Source: BS150m-G50 sp964501185 [NCBI: uncultured Bacteroidia bacterium]
GTDB lineage: Bacteria; CAIWAD01; BS150m-G50
Length of the DNA stretch: 64,000 nucleotides
Assembly (NCBI GenBank): GCA_964501185.1
Contig: CAZCRT010000005.1
Span: 44,277-108,276 of the forward strand
Direction: 5' to 3'
The notes below the pieces were generated by a model, which did not search any database, was not told the DNA's origin, and saw nothing but the letters and a program-made list of their open reading frames with translations. This document shows, one piece after another, positions 1 through 8,090 of this stretch; position 1 is the first letter of the stretch, and every line of letters begins with the position of its first letter. The translations under genes were made by a program, and so were the position numbers.

Positions 1-577
1 ACAGGCACCTGATGATGTTGTTCTTCACACCACAGTCAATCAACAGAATTCTGAATTTTCCATCACCGTAAACGACCTGTTCAGTGACACTGACACCTGC
101 AACGAGATTATCCGGGGCAGGATCGTAAAAAGGCACTTCATCCTCAATGATGATTTTGCCGGACATGGCGCCTTCCTCCCGGATAGCCTTGGTCAGCGCT
201 CTGGTATCTATGCCATGGATGGCCGGGATCTTCTGGCTGATGAGCCATTCCGACAGACTCATCCCGGCATTCCAGTGCGAGTAGTTTTCTGAATACTCCG
301 AGATGACCAGTCCACTGACATGGATCTGGTCCGACTCGAAATTCACCAGCATATTGTCAGCTCGTGTGAATTCCGGTACACCATAATTGCCGATCAGCGG
401 GTAAGTCAGGGTGAGGATCTGTCCGGCGTAAGATGGGTCGGTAATACTCTCCGGGTAGCCTGTCATAGCGGTATTGAAGACAACTTCACCAGAGGTGGAA
501 ACAGAGGCTCCGAAAGAAAAACCGGAGAAGGAGCGGCCATTTGCGAGTATCAGACTGGCAGGTTTCTGAGTTTCCAG
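1..577 (-). CDS. carA: carbamoyl-phosphate synthase small subunit, N-terminal part (cut by window edge)
   Basis: Encodes the glutaminase subunit of carbamoyl-phosphate synthase, which passes ammonia from glutamine to CarB for pyrimidine and arginine synthesis. The minus-strand translation has the conserved CarA N-terminal core: GEVVFNTAMTGYPESITDPS, then YPLIGNYGVP, a DTR-ALT-IRE-GAM segment, and ILLIDCGVKNNIIR leading into the glutaminase domain. The class I amidotransferase half with its Cys/His/Glu triad lies outside the window to the left. No ATG, GTG or TTG lies in frame at the expected N-terminus. GGAGG sits 6 bases upstream of an in-frame CTG (577-575), so CTG is the likely start. The gene follows the nuo operon on the same strand but is separated from it by a hairpin terminator, so it probably has its own promoter. 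Identity is very secure; the start is inferred. Confidence 0.93.
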   Translation of the reverse strand, partial: METQKPASLILANGRSFSGFSFGASVSTSGEVVFNTAMTGYPESITDPSYAGQILTLTYPLIGNYGVPEFTRADNMLVNFESDQIHVSGLVISEYSENYSHWNAGMSLSEWLISQKIPAIHGIDTRALTKAIREEGAMSGKIIIEDEVPFYDPAPDNLVAGVSVTEQVVYGDGKFRILLIDCGVKNNIIRCL

Positions 578-694
578 AGGTAACCTCCAAAAGAAACCAC
601 CCGGAAAGGCGGTTTGAAATTACGTTTCAGCGATGTCTGCAGTTGCTAACAAAAAGGACGAACACTGAATCGCACCCGTCCTGCTTGAAATCAT

Positions 695-722
695 AAAAAA
701 GGCGATCACAAAGATCGCCCCT
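695..722 (-). terminator. rho-independent terminator after nuoI
   Basis: Read on the minus strand, GGCGATC and its exact complement are separated by a 5-base loop (stem 701-707 with 713-719, extendable by flanking bases) and are followed by six T residues (700-695). It lies about 40 bases after the nuoI stop and closes the nuo operon before carA. Confidence 0.85.
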
Positions 723-726
723 ACAG

Positions 727-761
727 TATTCTGTATTCTGTATTCTGTCTCCTGCATTCTA
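727..761. repeat. five-unit heptamer tandem repeat (TATTCTG type)
   Basis: Five consecutive 7-base units are present: TATTCTG three times, then TCTCCTG and CATTCTA. The array lies between the nuo terminator hairpin and the nuoI stop codon. A second array of the same period and unit count, also with an NCTCCTG fourth unit, is at 27255-27289. It resembles the short tandemly repeated heptamers known from cyanobacteria and other genomes. Function is unknown. Confidence 0.8.
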
Positions 762-762
762 C

Positions 763-1401
763 CTATTTCCCCACCCGATATATTGTTCCCTCCTGCACCG
801 TCTCATGTTCCATCGGTTTCACATCTTTCAAATGGGGCAGCAGGTCGAGTATCTCCTTGCCCTGGAAAGCGGGGCCGGTGCAGACGATCGGTGCGGGTTC
901 CAGCAGCGCTTCCAGATCGAGGACCAGATTTTCTCTTTTATCAGTCGCCATCTCGCAGATACCGGTATCCATATGGATCGCATCCATCGGACAGGCTTCT
1001 ACGCACATACCACAGAAACAGCAGCGAGCCAGGTTGATTTCGAAAATGGCTGGCATTTTTTCTTCCGGCACATCATCCGGTGCTTCCATCGGGACTATTG
1101 TGATACATTCATCCGGACAGGCAGTCTCACAAAGCATACAGGCGGTACAACGGGGACGGCCATCGTCATGCTTTTTGATCCTGTGGCGGATACGGACTGC
1201 TTTCGGAATTACACGGCGTTGGTCGGGGTATTGAATAGTGATTGCACCGGGACGCGCTTTTACCCGCAATCCTTTCAGAATGTGGAACCACATGTTCACC
1301 ATGAAATGGCGAATTGTCAGCGCCACCCCTTTGGCGATAGCGGGATAGTAGATTGCTTCAATCTTACCGAACTTCTGATCACGATTGACATACTGGGCCA
1401 T
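763..1401 (-). CDS. nuoI: NADH-quinone oxidoreductase subunit I
   Basis: Ferredoxin-like subunit of respiratory complex I that carries electrons from NuoG towards NuoB. Two complete 4Fe-4S motifs are visible: C85-x2-C88-x2-C91-x3-C95-P and C127-x2-C130-x2-C133-x3-C137-P. They follow an N-terminal amphipathic region (about residues 18-50) typical of NuoI at the membrane edge. The protein has 212 residues, slightly longer than the usual 150-180 because of a longer tail. It is the last gene of the nuoABCDGHI block; 23 bases separate it from nuoH, and the terminator at 695-722 follows. NuoJ normally comes next but is not here. Confidence 0.95.
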   Translation of the reverse strand: MAQYVNRDQKFGKIEAIYYPAIAKGVALTIRHFMVNMWFHILKGLRVKARPGAITIQYPDQRRVIPKAVRIRHRIKKHDDGRPRCTACMLCETACPDECITIVPMEAPDDVPEEKMPAIFEINLARCCFCGMCVEACPMDAIHMDTGICEMATDKRENLVLDLEALLEPAPIVCTGPAFQGKEILDLLPHLKDVKPMEHETVQEGTIYRVGK

Positions 1402-1424
1402 AACCGCCTCTAATTCTGTTTCAG

Positions 1425-2510
1425 CTATTTCAGCAGGAGAATAACGACACCGGTAATTACTACATTCAAAACCGCCAGCGGCAGCAGATAAAGCCAGCAG
1501 AGCCGCATCAGTTGATCATAACGGAAGCGGGGCAGCGTCCAGCGTACAATCTGCAGGAACCAGCCGAAGAAGACCAGTTTGGAAAGGAATGCCATTAACC
1601 GCAACATGACCACTGCTGTATGTGGCAGTGCTACCTCCCAGCCCCAGGGGAACTGGAATCCACCGTCATGAAGCCAGGGCAGGTGCCAGCCACCGAAGAA
1701 GAAAGTGGTCAGCATTGCACCGAGAATAACCATCTCGATGAATTCCGACATCATGAACAGACCGAATTTCAGTCCGGAATACTCCAGGTTAAAACCGATG
1801 ATTTCCGATTCACCTTCCGGCAGGTCGAACGGAACCCGCTTGGTTTCAGCAAAACCGGCAGGGAAGAAGAGCAGTAATCCGAGCGGCTGCAGGAAGATCC
1901 CCCACTTGGGAATCCAGCCGTTGAACCAGTATTCACCCTGCTGTACAACGATTGAGTCCATCTGCACGGTACCGAAAACCATCACGATACCGATCAGCGA
2001 CAGGCCGACTACTACTTCATAGGAGATAAGCTGACCCACGGCGCGGATACCACCGAAAGAGCTGTATTTGTTGTTTGAAGACCATGCGGCCAGAGCGATA
2101 GCATAAATCCCCAGCGGCGCCAGAGCAAACATGTATAGAAATCCGACACCGAGATCGGCAATCTGCAATTTGACAACATGGCCCATCAGGTGCCAATCCG
2201 GCCCGAACGGGATGACGGCGAAAGTAATCAGGACGGCAAACATCGCCAGGAAAGGGGCGAAGTGGAAAAGACGCTTATTGGCAAAGGGCGGGGAGAAATC
2301 TTCCTTGACGAACATCTTGATAGCATCTGCCATCATACTGACCAGGCCCCAGGCTTTGAAACCGAACAGAGGAGCGCGGTTGGCACCGATGCGGTCCTGC
2401 ATGATGGCACTTTCCTTACGCTCAGCCCACATCAGTAGAAACGCCATCGGCAACAGCAGGCAGACGACAATGAAACAGATCTTGATAATAGAGGCGATTG
2501 TCTCAAACAT
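1425..2510 (-). CDS. nuoH: NADH-quinone oxidoreductase subunit H
   Basis: Membrane subunit that forms the quinone chamber of complex I together with NuoB and NuoD. The 361-residue product has about eight hydrophobic segments, the N-terminal AERKESAIMQDRIGANR loop and the acidic loop FAETKRVPFDLPEGESEI typical of the family. The start at 2510 is chosen because the family begins MFETI-like and the ATG overlaps the last 8 bases of nuoG; the frame stays open further upstream to 2594, but that part lies inside nuoG and does not look like NuoH. GGGGAA lies just upstream. Translational coupling to nuoG is likely. Confidence 0.95.
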   Translation of the reverse strand: MFETIASIIKICFIVVCLLLPMAFLLMWAERKESAIMQDRIGANRAPLFGFKAWGLVSMMADAIKMFVKEDFSPPFANKRLFHFAPFLAMFAVLITFAVIPFGPDWHLMGHVVKLQIADLGVGFLYMFALAPLGIYAIALAAWSSNNKYSSFGGIRAVGQLISYEVVVGLSLIGIVMVFGTVQMDSIVVQQGEYWFNGWIPKWGIFLQPLGLLLFFPAGFAETKRVPFDLPEGESEIIGFNLEYSGLKFGLFMMSEFIEMVILGAMLTTFFFGGWHLPWLHDGGFQFPWGWEVALPHTAVVMLRLMAFLSKLVFFGWFLQIVRWTLPRFRYDQLMRLCWLYLLPLAVLNVVITGVVILLLK

Positions 2511-4140
2511 GTTGTGTTCCCCTAATACTTGCTGCCTTGCTGATTTGATCACTGGGACACGCAACCGGGCCGGTAATGGTGGCGAAATCGGCATTGATAC
2601 TGCTCATCAACCTGCGCGCCTGCTCCAGATCGGCAGGAACGCCTTTCAAACTGAGCTTTCCGGCCAACCTGTACATGATCTCCAGTGTTGTACCGGCGTC
2701 ACCCGGGGCTGCAAAAGCAGCGTTGATCTGCTGCGTAATGCCATCGCAGTTGGTGAACGAGCCGGCCTGCTCAGCGTATACCGCCAGTGGAATCAGCAGG
2801 TCAGGCTGACGGGACCATTCGACACTGTGTGTTTCCAGCACGATCAGCAGCTTCAGCTTTTCCAGAAGCGTCGCATCAAGCAGAGAAGGCAGGTTGTGAC
2901 GCAGAGCTACCAGGCCGGTAACAGTACCGTTTTCAATCTGCTCGGCCAGTGTGCCGGCGGGGAATTTAGGTTCCAGTTTCAGGTCAGCACAACCACGGCT
3001 GTTGGGATGCAGGTCAGCCCGTTTCAACAGTTGATCATCCTCACCGGTAGGCTCACCGGCCAGACGATAATCGATATTGGGCAGCTGCAGACCTTCCTTG
3101 AACAGCTGTTTAAGCGCAACCAGCCCTTCGTTGGTTTCATCGGGTGAAGCAAGCACTCCCAGACTGCTGTTATCGTTCTTATCCAGGAAACGGCTTATCA
3201 GTTTTGCTGCTTCGTTTACAGCTTCATCGCTGGTTATCTGTTCGCTCTGGCCTTCCCTGTTGAGAAGTGCCTTCTGCAGCCTGTTTTCATCGATTGCAGA
3301 GAAACCATAACGCCCGCTATCGCATATCCACGAGCCGTTGACATCCTCATTATAGCGTGGTTTTATCCGCTGAACCCGTTTGCCTTCCTGCTTGTAGTCA
3401 TGCTCCAGATCGAATTGCAGTTCGATGTTGCAGCCACGGGAGCAACCGGTGCAGATAGTAGGCACAGATTGCAGATACCAGGTACGGCGCTGGAAACGGA
3501 AACTGTCATCGGTCAGCGCACCCACCGGACAGGTGTCCACCACATTACCGGTGTAATCATTGTCAACACCGGTTTCCGCAAGGGCATGGATTTCGCTGCG
3601 AGCACCCCGGTTACGCACTCCCAGCTCCTTTTTACCTACGACATTTTCAAAGAAGCGTATACAGCGGGTACACAACACACACCTTTCGGCATCCAGACGC
3701 AGGTTGCGACCGATCGACTGCCGTTTGGTCTTGTGATTCTTTTCCTCGATGTAACGGCTGTATTCAGGATTGCCGTATTCCTCGTAGTAGTCCTGCAGCT
3801 TGCATTCACCGGCGCAATCGCAATAAGGGCAATCGAGTGGATGGTTGAGCAGGAGAAATTCCAGGCTGGCACGACGTGCCTTCAGAACTGCCGGTGTGTC
3901 AGTGCGCACCTTGAGGCCTTCGGAGACTGTGCTTACGCAGGCAACATCCACTTTGCTGCGTTCGTTCATTTCCAGTTCCACCATGCACATACGGCAATTG
4001 CCGGAGACCGGCAGACAGGGGTGATAGCAGAAATGAGGTACCGGGAAACCGGACTCATTACACGCCTTAAGGATGTTGGTGCCGGGCGGAAAGGAGAAAT
4101 TCTCGCCGTTGATCTCGATAGTAACTTTGTTGTTTTCCAT
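2503..4140 (-). CDS. nuoG: NADH-quinone oxidoreductase subunit G, short form
   Basis: Iron-sulfur subunit of the peripheral arm of complex I. From the N-terminus there is a 2Fe-2S ferredoxin domain with its Cys cluster (about residues 28-60), the HPLDCPYCDCAGEC segment with the His/Cys-ligated cluster (about 100-115), two 4Fe-4S groups including RCVLCTRCIRF and ICTGCSRGCNIE (about 150-240), and then part of the molybdopterin-oxidoreductase-like domain. The end of that domain is recognisable (an AGSFTNCDG segment near residue 460), but the whole protein is 545 residues, against roughly 780-910 in Thermus or E. coli. The shortening is therefore inside or at the end of the non-catalytic C-terminal domain. 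The partner genes nuoE and nuoF, usually next to nuoG, are not present here. Confidence 0.93.
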   Translation of the reverse strand: MENNKVTIEINGENFSFPPGTNILKACNESGFPVPHFCYHPCLPVSGNCRMCMVELEMNERSKVDVACVSTVSEGLKVRTDTPAVLKARRASLEFLLLNHPLDCPYCDCAGECKLQDYYEEYGNPEYSRYIEEKNHKTKRQSIGRNLRLDAERCVLCTRCIRFFENVVGKKELGVRNRGARSEIHALAETGVDNDYTGNVVDTCPVGALTDDSFRFQRRTWYLQSVPTICTGCSRGCNIELQFDLEHDYKQEGKRVQRIKPRYNEDVNGSWICDSGRYGFSAIDENRLQKALLNREGQSEQITSDEAVNEAAKLISRFLDKNDNSSLGVLASPDETNEGLVALKQLFKEGLQLPNIDYRLAGEPTGEDDQLLKRADLHPNSRGCADLKLEPKFPAGTLAEQIENGTVTGLVALRHNLPSLLDATLLEKLKLLIVLETHSVEWSRQPDLLIPLAVYAEQAGSFTNCDGITQQINAAFAAPGDAGTTLEIMYRLAGKLSLKGVPADLEQARRLMSSINADFATITGPVACPSDQISKAASIRGTQHV

Positions 4141-4185
4141 AAGCAGCTGTCTGGTGTTATCCCTTAAACTTTATGGTTTCCGCAA

Positions 4186-5394
4186 TCAGCGATCCAGTTC
4201 GCCACCGATCATATTGATCGAACCAAAACAGGGTACGATATCGGCGATCATTCCCTGCTTGATCATCTGCGGCAGCGCCTGGGTAAACGGCATACAGGTC
4301 GGACGTACCCGGCACTTGTGAGGGCGCAGGTCACCGGTACTGACCAGATAGAATCCCAGTTCACCGTTGGCAGCTTCGATGGCGTGATACGCTTCACCGG
4401 CTTCCGGCCTCACTCCGTTGTCCTTCATCAGCAGTTTGAAGTGCGCCATCAATCCTTCGATGGAGCCATATACCTGCTCTTTTGATGGCAGGGAGATGTT
4501 CTTATCGAGGTTGTTGACCGGGCCTTCTGGCAGCTTGGCAAGCCCCTGCTCGATGATACGGCAACTCTGGTCGATTTCCAGCATACGGATGTAGAAGCGA
4601 TCGTAAACATCGCCATTGGTCATGATCGGTATTTCGAAATCGATATCATTGTAAGCCAGATATGGTTCCGCGACCCGGACATCGTATTCCACACCGACGG
4701 AACGCAGCATGGGACCGGTGAAACCGTAGGAGATGGCATCTTCAGCACTGATGTAGCCTACACCTCTTGTACGGTCAATGAAGATCCGGTTACGGGTCAG
4801 GAGGGTGTGTACCTCTTTGTTGATATTGCGAGTCTCTTCCACGATTTCCAGGGCTGCGTCAGCAAACCAGTCCGGCAGGTCAGCCACCATACCACCGATA
4901 CGGGTGAAACTGGTGGTAACACGCGCACCCACAACCCGTTCCAGCAGTTCCCACCACAGTTCACGACCTTTCATCAGGTAGAGAAACGGGGTAAAACCAC
5001 CCAGCTCCATAGCGGCGGCCGCCAGAGCGGTCTGATGATCGCAGATACGCATCAGTTCGCTGAGAATCATCCGGGTGTACTGTCCGCGGGGGGGGACATC
5101 TATATCCATCAGCTTCTCCACCGCCAGGTGGTAGCCGACATTGTTGATAACGGGTGATACGTAGTTGAGCCGGTCGGTATAGATGACAGCCTGGTTCCAG
5201 TTGTGTGCCTCGCACATCTTCTCAAAACCGCGATGCAGGTAGCCAATGATGGTATCTGCTTCTATCACATCCTCACCTGCCACCTTCAACTGCATCTGGA
5301 TGATACCATGGGTCGTGGGATGCGACGGGCCCAGGTTGATCTCCATGGTTTCAATATTGAGGTCATTGCGGGGGGTGGATCGTTTATCACTCAT
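4186..5394 (-). CDS. nuoD: NADH-quinone oxidoreductase subunit D (49 kDa)
   Basis: Quinone-site subunit of complex I, homologous to the large subunit of NiFe hydrogenases. The sequence shows the family hallmarks NLGPSHPTTHG near residue 20, the YLHRGFEKMCE segment, LNYVSPVINNVGYHLAVEK, and the C-terminal GSINMIGGELDR ending (402 residues, normal length). Its start overlaps the nuoC stop by 4 bases (ATGA), and 45 bases separate it from nuoG. Here NuoC and NuoD are separate proteins rather than the NuoCD fusion of enterobacteria. Confidence 0.96.
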   Translation of the reverse strand: MSDKRSTPRNDLNIETMEINLGPSHPTTHGIIQMQLKVAGEDVIEADTIIGYLHRGFEKMCEAHNWNQAVIYTDRLNYVSPVINNVGYHLAVEKLMDIDVPPRGQYTRMILSELMRICDHQTALAAAAMELGGFTPFLYLMKGRELWWELLERVVGARVTTSFTRIGGMVADLPDWFADAALEIVEETRNINKEVHTLLTRNRIFIDRTRGVGYISAEDAISYGFTGPMLRSVGVEYDVRVAEPYLAYNDIDFEIPIMTNGDVYDRFYIRMLEIDQSCRIIEQGLAKLPEGPVNNLDKNISLPSKEQVYGSIEGLMAHFKLLMKDNGVRPEAGEAYHAIEAANGELGFYLVSTGDLRPHKCRVRPTCMPFTQALPQMIKQGMIADIVPCFGSINMIGGELDR

Positions 5395-5888
5395 GCTGAT
5401 TCCCCCCTGCGTTTTTCTACCAGTGGGTGGGCGGCACGCTGATCATAGTCCTTGCGGAGCGGGTAGCCTTTGAATTCAGGATAGAGCAGCAGCGGCCGCA
5501 GATCAGGGTGGCCATCGAACTTGATGCCGTACATTTCCGCTGTCTCCCGCTCAAACCAGTCAGCCGTTTTCCAGAGTGGTGTCAGGCTGGGTACTTTTTC
5601 ACCATCATCGATCTGCACCTTGATCCGCAGACGACAATTGCGTGCCAGTGAATAAAAGTGATACACAACTTCAAACCGCTTCGGTCGATCCATTTTCAGG
5701 TAATCGACCGCGGTCAGGTCCATCAGGAAATTGAAGTTCAGTTTCTCTTCCTGCTGCAGCTTACCTGCAACTTCCAGCAGCGAATCCGGTGCGATAATCA
5801 CAGTTTCATCCCCACGATGAGCATGGGTTTCCAGGATGGTATCACCGAAAAGCTCCTGCAGGAGCGGAATGGTTTTCAGTTCACTCAT
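5391..5888 (-). CDS. nuoC: NADH-quinone oxidoreductase subunit C (30 kDa)
   Basis: Structural subunit of the complex I peripheral arm. The 165-residue product contains the family core FNFLMDLTAVDY, an RFEVVYHFYSL stretch, the signature ERETAEMYGIKFDGHPDLRP and a C-terminal KGYPLRKD. The start at 5888 is preferred over in-frame starts up to 5975 because it gives a 4-base ATGA overlap with nuoB and begins just before the conserved region; the upstream extension would lie wholly inside nuoB. It overlaps nuoD by 4 bases at the other end. Confidence 0.95.
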   Translation of the reverse strand: MSELKTIPLLQELFGDTILETHAHRGDETVIIAPDSLLEVAGKLQQEEKLNFNFLMDLTAVDYLKMDRPKRFEVVYHFYSLARNCRLRIKVQIDDGEKVPSLTPLWKTADWFERETAEMYGIKFDGHPDLRPLLLYPEFKGYPLRKDYDQRAAHPLVEKRRGESA

Positions 5889-6367
5889 TTTGGGAGCACC
5901 TCCTGTGGTGAGTTCTGGATTTTGGCCTGCAGTTTGATGACCGCGTCCAGCACTGTTTCCGGGCGGGGTGGGCAACCGGGGATGTACATATCTACCGGAA
6001 TGATGTTATCAATACCCTGTACCACGGCATAGTTGTCATAGGGGCCACCGGAGACGGTACAGGCACCGAATGCCACTACATAGCGGGGATCGCACATCTG
6101 ATCGTAGACACGCTTCAGAACAGGTGCGAGTTTGTGATTGATGGTGCCCACAACCAGTAACAGGTCAGCCTGACGTGGTGTGAAGCGTGGCCAGGCGGCA
6201 CCGAAACGATCCAGATCGTAGCGAGCCGCTGAGGCGGACATGTATTCCATGCCGCAACAGGCCGTAACAAAGGGGTAGGGGAACATCGACCACTTACGGG
6301 CCCAGCCGATAAAGGCATCCAGCTTTGTGGTTACGATTGCATCACCCAGCGGGGTTTCTACTGCCAT
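5885..6367 (-). CDS. nuoB: NADH-quinone oxidoreductase subunit B (N2 cluster)
   Basis: Carries the terminal 4Fe-4S cluster N2, which reduces quinone. The ligands are visible: the adjacent pair C37-C38 in the TACCGME motif, the cysteine of the FGACTVSGG segment (about residue 102) and the cysteine of IPGCPPRPE (about residue 132). The length of 160 residues is normal. Its start overlaps the end of nuoA by 10 bases and its stop overlaps nuoC, so the A-B-C-D genes are translationally chained. Confidence 0.96.
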   Translation of the reverse strand: MAVETPLGDAIVTTKLDAFIGWARKWSMFPYPFVTACCGMEYMSASAARYDLDRFGAAWPRFTPRQADLLLVVGTINHKLAPVLKRVYDQMCDPRYVVAFGACTVSGGPYDNYAVVQGIDNIIPVDMYIPGCPPRPETVLDAVIKLQAKIQNSPQEVLPK

Positions 6368-6720
6368 CTTAAGACTCCCTTCCGGACAGCGTAGTACAGC
6401 CCGACCAGCAGAACGGCCAGGAAGATCAACATCTGCCAGAATCCAAACATACCCAGCTCGCGGAAATGCACAGCCCAGGGATATAGAAAAATGATTTCAA
6501 TATCGAAGATGATGAAAAGGATAGCCACTGTGTAGTACTTGACATGCATACCGCGGCGGGGGGAACCGACCGCTTCAACACCACACTCAAAGGGCTTCTC
6601 TTTACTGGGGTTAGTACTGCGGGGCCCCAGCAGACCTTTAATAACAACCATGGCGCCACTTATGAATGCCGCCAGGCCCAACGTAATAGCAACAGCGACA
6701 AAGTCGTGATTGAAGTTCAT
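6358..6720 (-). CDS. nuoA: NADH-quinone oxidoreductase subunit A
   Basis: Small membrane subunit of complex I with three transmembrane helices (about residues 8-28, 62-82 and 90-110). The family signatures are the PFECG motif after the first helix and the YTVAILFIIFDIEIIFLYPWA-type second helix with conserved acidic residues. The 120-residue length is normal. It is the first gene of the nuo block; a consensus-like promoter lies about 190 bases upstream. Confidence 0.95.
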   Translation of the reverse strand: MNFNHDFVAVAITLGLAAFISGAMVVIKGLLGPRSTNPSKEKPFECGVEAVGSPRRGMHVKYYTVAILFIIFDIEIIFLYPWAVHFRELGMFGFWQMLIFLAVLLVGLYYAVRKGVLRWQ

Positions 6721-6911
6721 TACGATTTCCTGTCGTTGATGGAAAACCTTCTGTCCGCAAAGCCTGATTCGATAGTATTGCTGGTACCTGCAGTTCTGCT
6801 GGTAATTATGACCATTTCAGAATCGCTCTTCCAGGCAATATTGTGGCCAATGCTCTATTGATCTTTTCGAAAGAACTTCACTTCTGAGCATCGGTGTATT
6901 TATAAAGAGAT

Positions 6912-6940
6912 ATTCTACTACGCAAAATCCAGCTTGTCAA
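6912..6940 (-). promoter_or_regulatory. sigma70-type promoter of the nuo operon
   Basis: On the minus strand a perfect -35 TTGACA (6940-6935) is separated by exactly 17 bases from TAGAAT (6917-6912), which differs from the -10 consensus at one position. Predicted transcription starts near 6905, leaving a leader of about 185 bases before nuoA. The leader has no gene that I recognise. Confidence 0.75.
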
Positions 6941-6997
6941 CGATTTGACTGTTCTTCGAGGGCTGGCTTCAGAGAAGGTGGCGCTTCCAATACATAT

Positions 6998-7633
6998 TCA
7001 GCGGGAAATCCGCGCTTTTCGGATGAATGCTCCAGGATACTGCTGCCGAATTCCTGATAATACCGCTCCTGCATCACTGCGCCGCTCAAAGTTGCCCACG
7101 CAGATATGAAAAGAATCGTCAGCCTGTAAAACGATCAGAGTTCCAAGGTTGCGTCGATGCTCAGTCAGATAGAGTGTATCACGAAGTGCGGCCACCTGGA
7201 TAGTATAGAATGAGACTACTGGAAGTTCTGGCTCCGGCTCTGCGGCTGCTGCAATCGGACCGGCAACAATTACAGGGCTGTCTACTATCCAGGCGTCACT
7301 CCAGCCTCTGGTCGTCAGCAGGTGGCGGGACTTTGCAGCTTCTTCTCGGGATATGAAGTCACCCGCCAGCAGTTTCCACCAGGGATCGTGATACATCAGG
7401 TACAATGGCAGTGTGATACCCGTCTGTGCCTGATAGTAGTTATCACGCGCTTCTGACCAGCTGCTGTCAGCTGAGAGCTGCACGCGGAATCCAGGCAGGC
7501 GTCCGTAAAGTTCGGGCAACTCTAGTGTCACAGGGGGTTCCATGCCGGCCGGATCAGTTCCGGCCGGGAGCGGGTCTGGAAGCGCGGATGCTGGTATTGC
7601 GAAGAGGAGGTTTGTGCCACAGACAAATATCAC
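6998..7633 (-). CDS. exported SPOR-domain protein
   Basis: Predicted periplasmic peptidoglycan-binding protein. A hydrophobic signal segment (LLFAIPASALP-like cleavage region) starts the protein. The C-terminal 70 residues, from YTIQVAAL to the end, match the SPOR fold seen in FtsN and RlpA, which binds denuded glycan strands at division sites; the middle is a second, weaker repeat (about residues 50-115). The start is uncertain. The GTG at 7633 gives a truncated signal peptide without a charged n-region. The frame is open to 7684, where GGGAGG lies four bases before an in-frame ATC, with a CTG at 7666 as another option. Translation from there would give a better signal peptide containing His and Lys. 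It is divergent from porU and upstream of nuoA on the same strand. Confidence 0.72.
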   Translation of the reverse strand: MIFVCGTNLLFAIPASALPDPLPAGTDPAGMEPPVTLELPELYGRLPGFRVQLSADSSWSEARDNYYQAQTGITLPLYLMYHDPWWKLLAGDFISREEAAKSRHLLTTRGWSDAWIVDSPVIVAGPIAAAAEPEPELPVVSFYTIQVAALRDTLYLTEHRRNLGTLIVLQADDSFHICVGNFERRSDAGAVLSGIRQQYPGAFIRKARISR

Positions 7634-7825
7634 TATCGCCAGGAGCCCGGTTGGAAAGGTTTGCAGTTTATTATGATTGCTGATGTGGCCTCCCGATGTT
7701 AAGGCTGAATCTTTCGATGCTCAATATATAAGAACTGATCCGGATATTCAATCGCCTTGTACCGTTCAGATACAGGCTCCTTCCAGATAGAAAGAACAGC
7801 AGGGATGATCATCAGGCCATTCCCC

Positions 7826-8015
7826 CCGGTAAAAACAGACTTACCGGTAGCAGGGGGCATTGTGTTTGGCTGGGGGCTTGACTTTAAAACCGTTTTTGTG
7901 TCAATTGAAGCGCTTCATAGTATTGCTTACCTGGTTGCGTCAGCAATGCTCCAGGTATTAATGATCGCCATAGTGTTGCTCTTTTTTGAGCAATACTATG
8001 GGCCGATGCTTCAAT
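7826..8015. other. structured intergenic element upstream of porU
   Basis: The 406-base region between the SPOR gene and porU contains no recognisable gene but many inverted repeats. These are CCGGTA/TACCGG (7826-7831 with 7842-7847), the palindrome TGAAGCGCTTCA (7906-7917), TACCTGG/CCAGGTA (7928-7934 with 7951-7957) enclosing TTGC/GCAA, and a 14-base stem 7968-7981 with 7988-8001 (one G-T pair, T6 loop). A competing perfect 12-base pairing joins 7916-7927 with 7989-8000 and is extended by an 8-base outer pairing 7904-7911 with 8008-8015. The two pairings exclude each other. It could be a cis-regulatory leader of porU, a small RNA gene or a small inverted-repeat mobile element; the sequence alone does not decide. 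Confidence 0.6.
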
Positions 8016-8090
8016 CAGCGTCTTTAACAATTCACTATATATGAGCATCGGTATAATTAGATATGCTTCGCTTCTGATAACTGTGGCAAG

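Noticed and set aside
320-583. Plus-strand open frame over the carA start
   Set aside because: It is antisense to the CarA coding sequence; the minus-strand translation matches the family while this one shows no protein-like features.
727-761. Heptamer arrays as CRISPR-like repeats
   Set aside because: Units are contiguous without spacers and only 7 bases long, and no cas genes are present.
6885-8052. 11-base word TGAGCATCGGT present near both the nuo promoter and porU
   Set aside because: Pairs of identical 11-base words are expected many times by chance in 64 kb.
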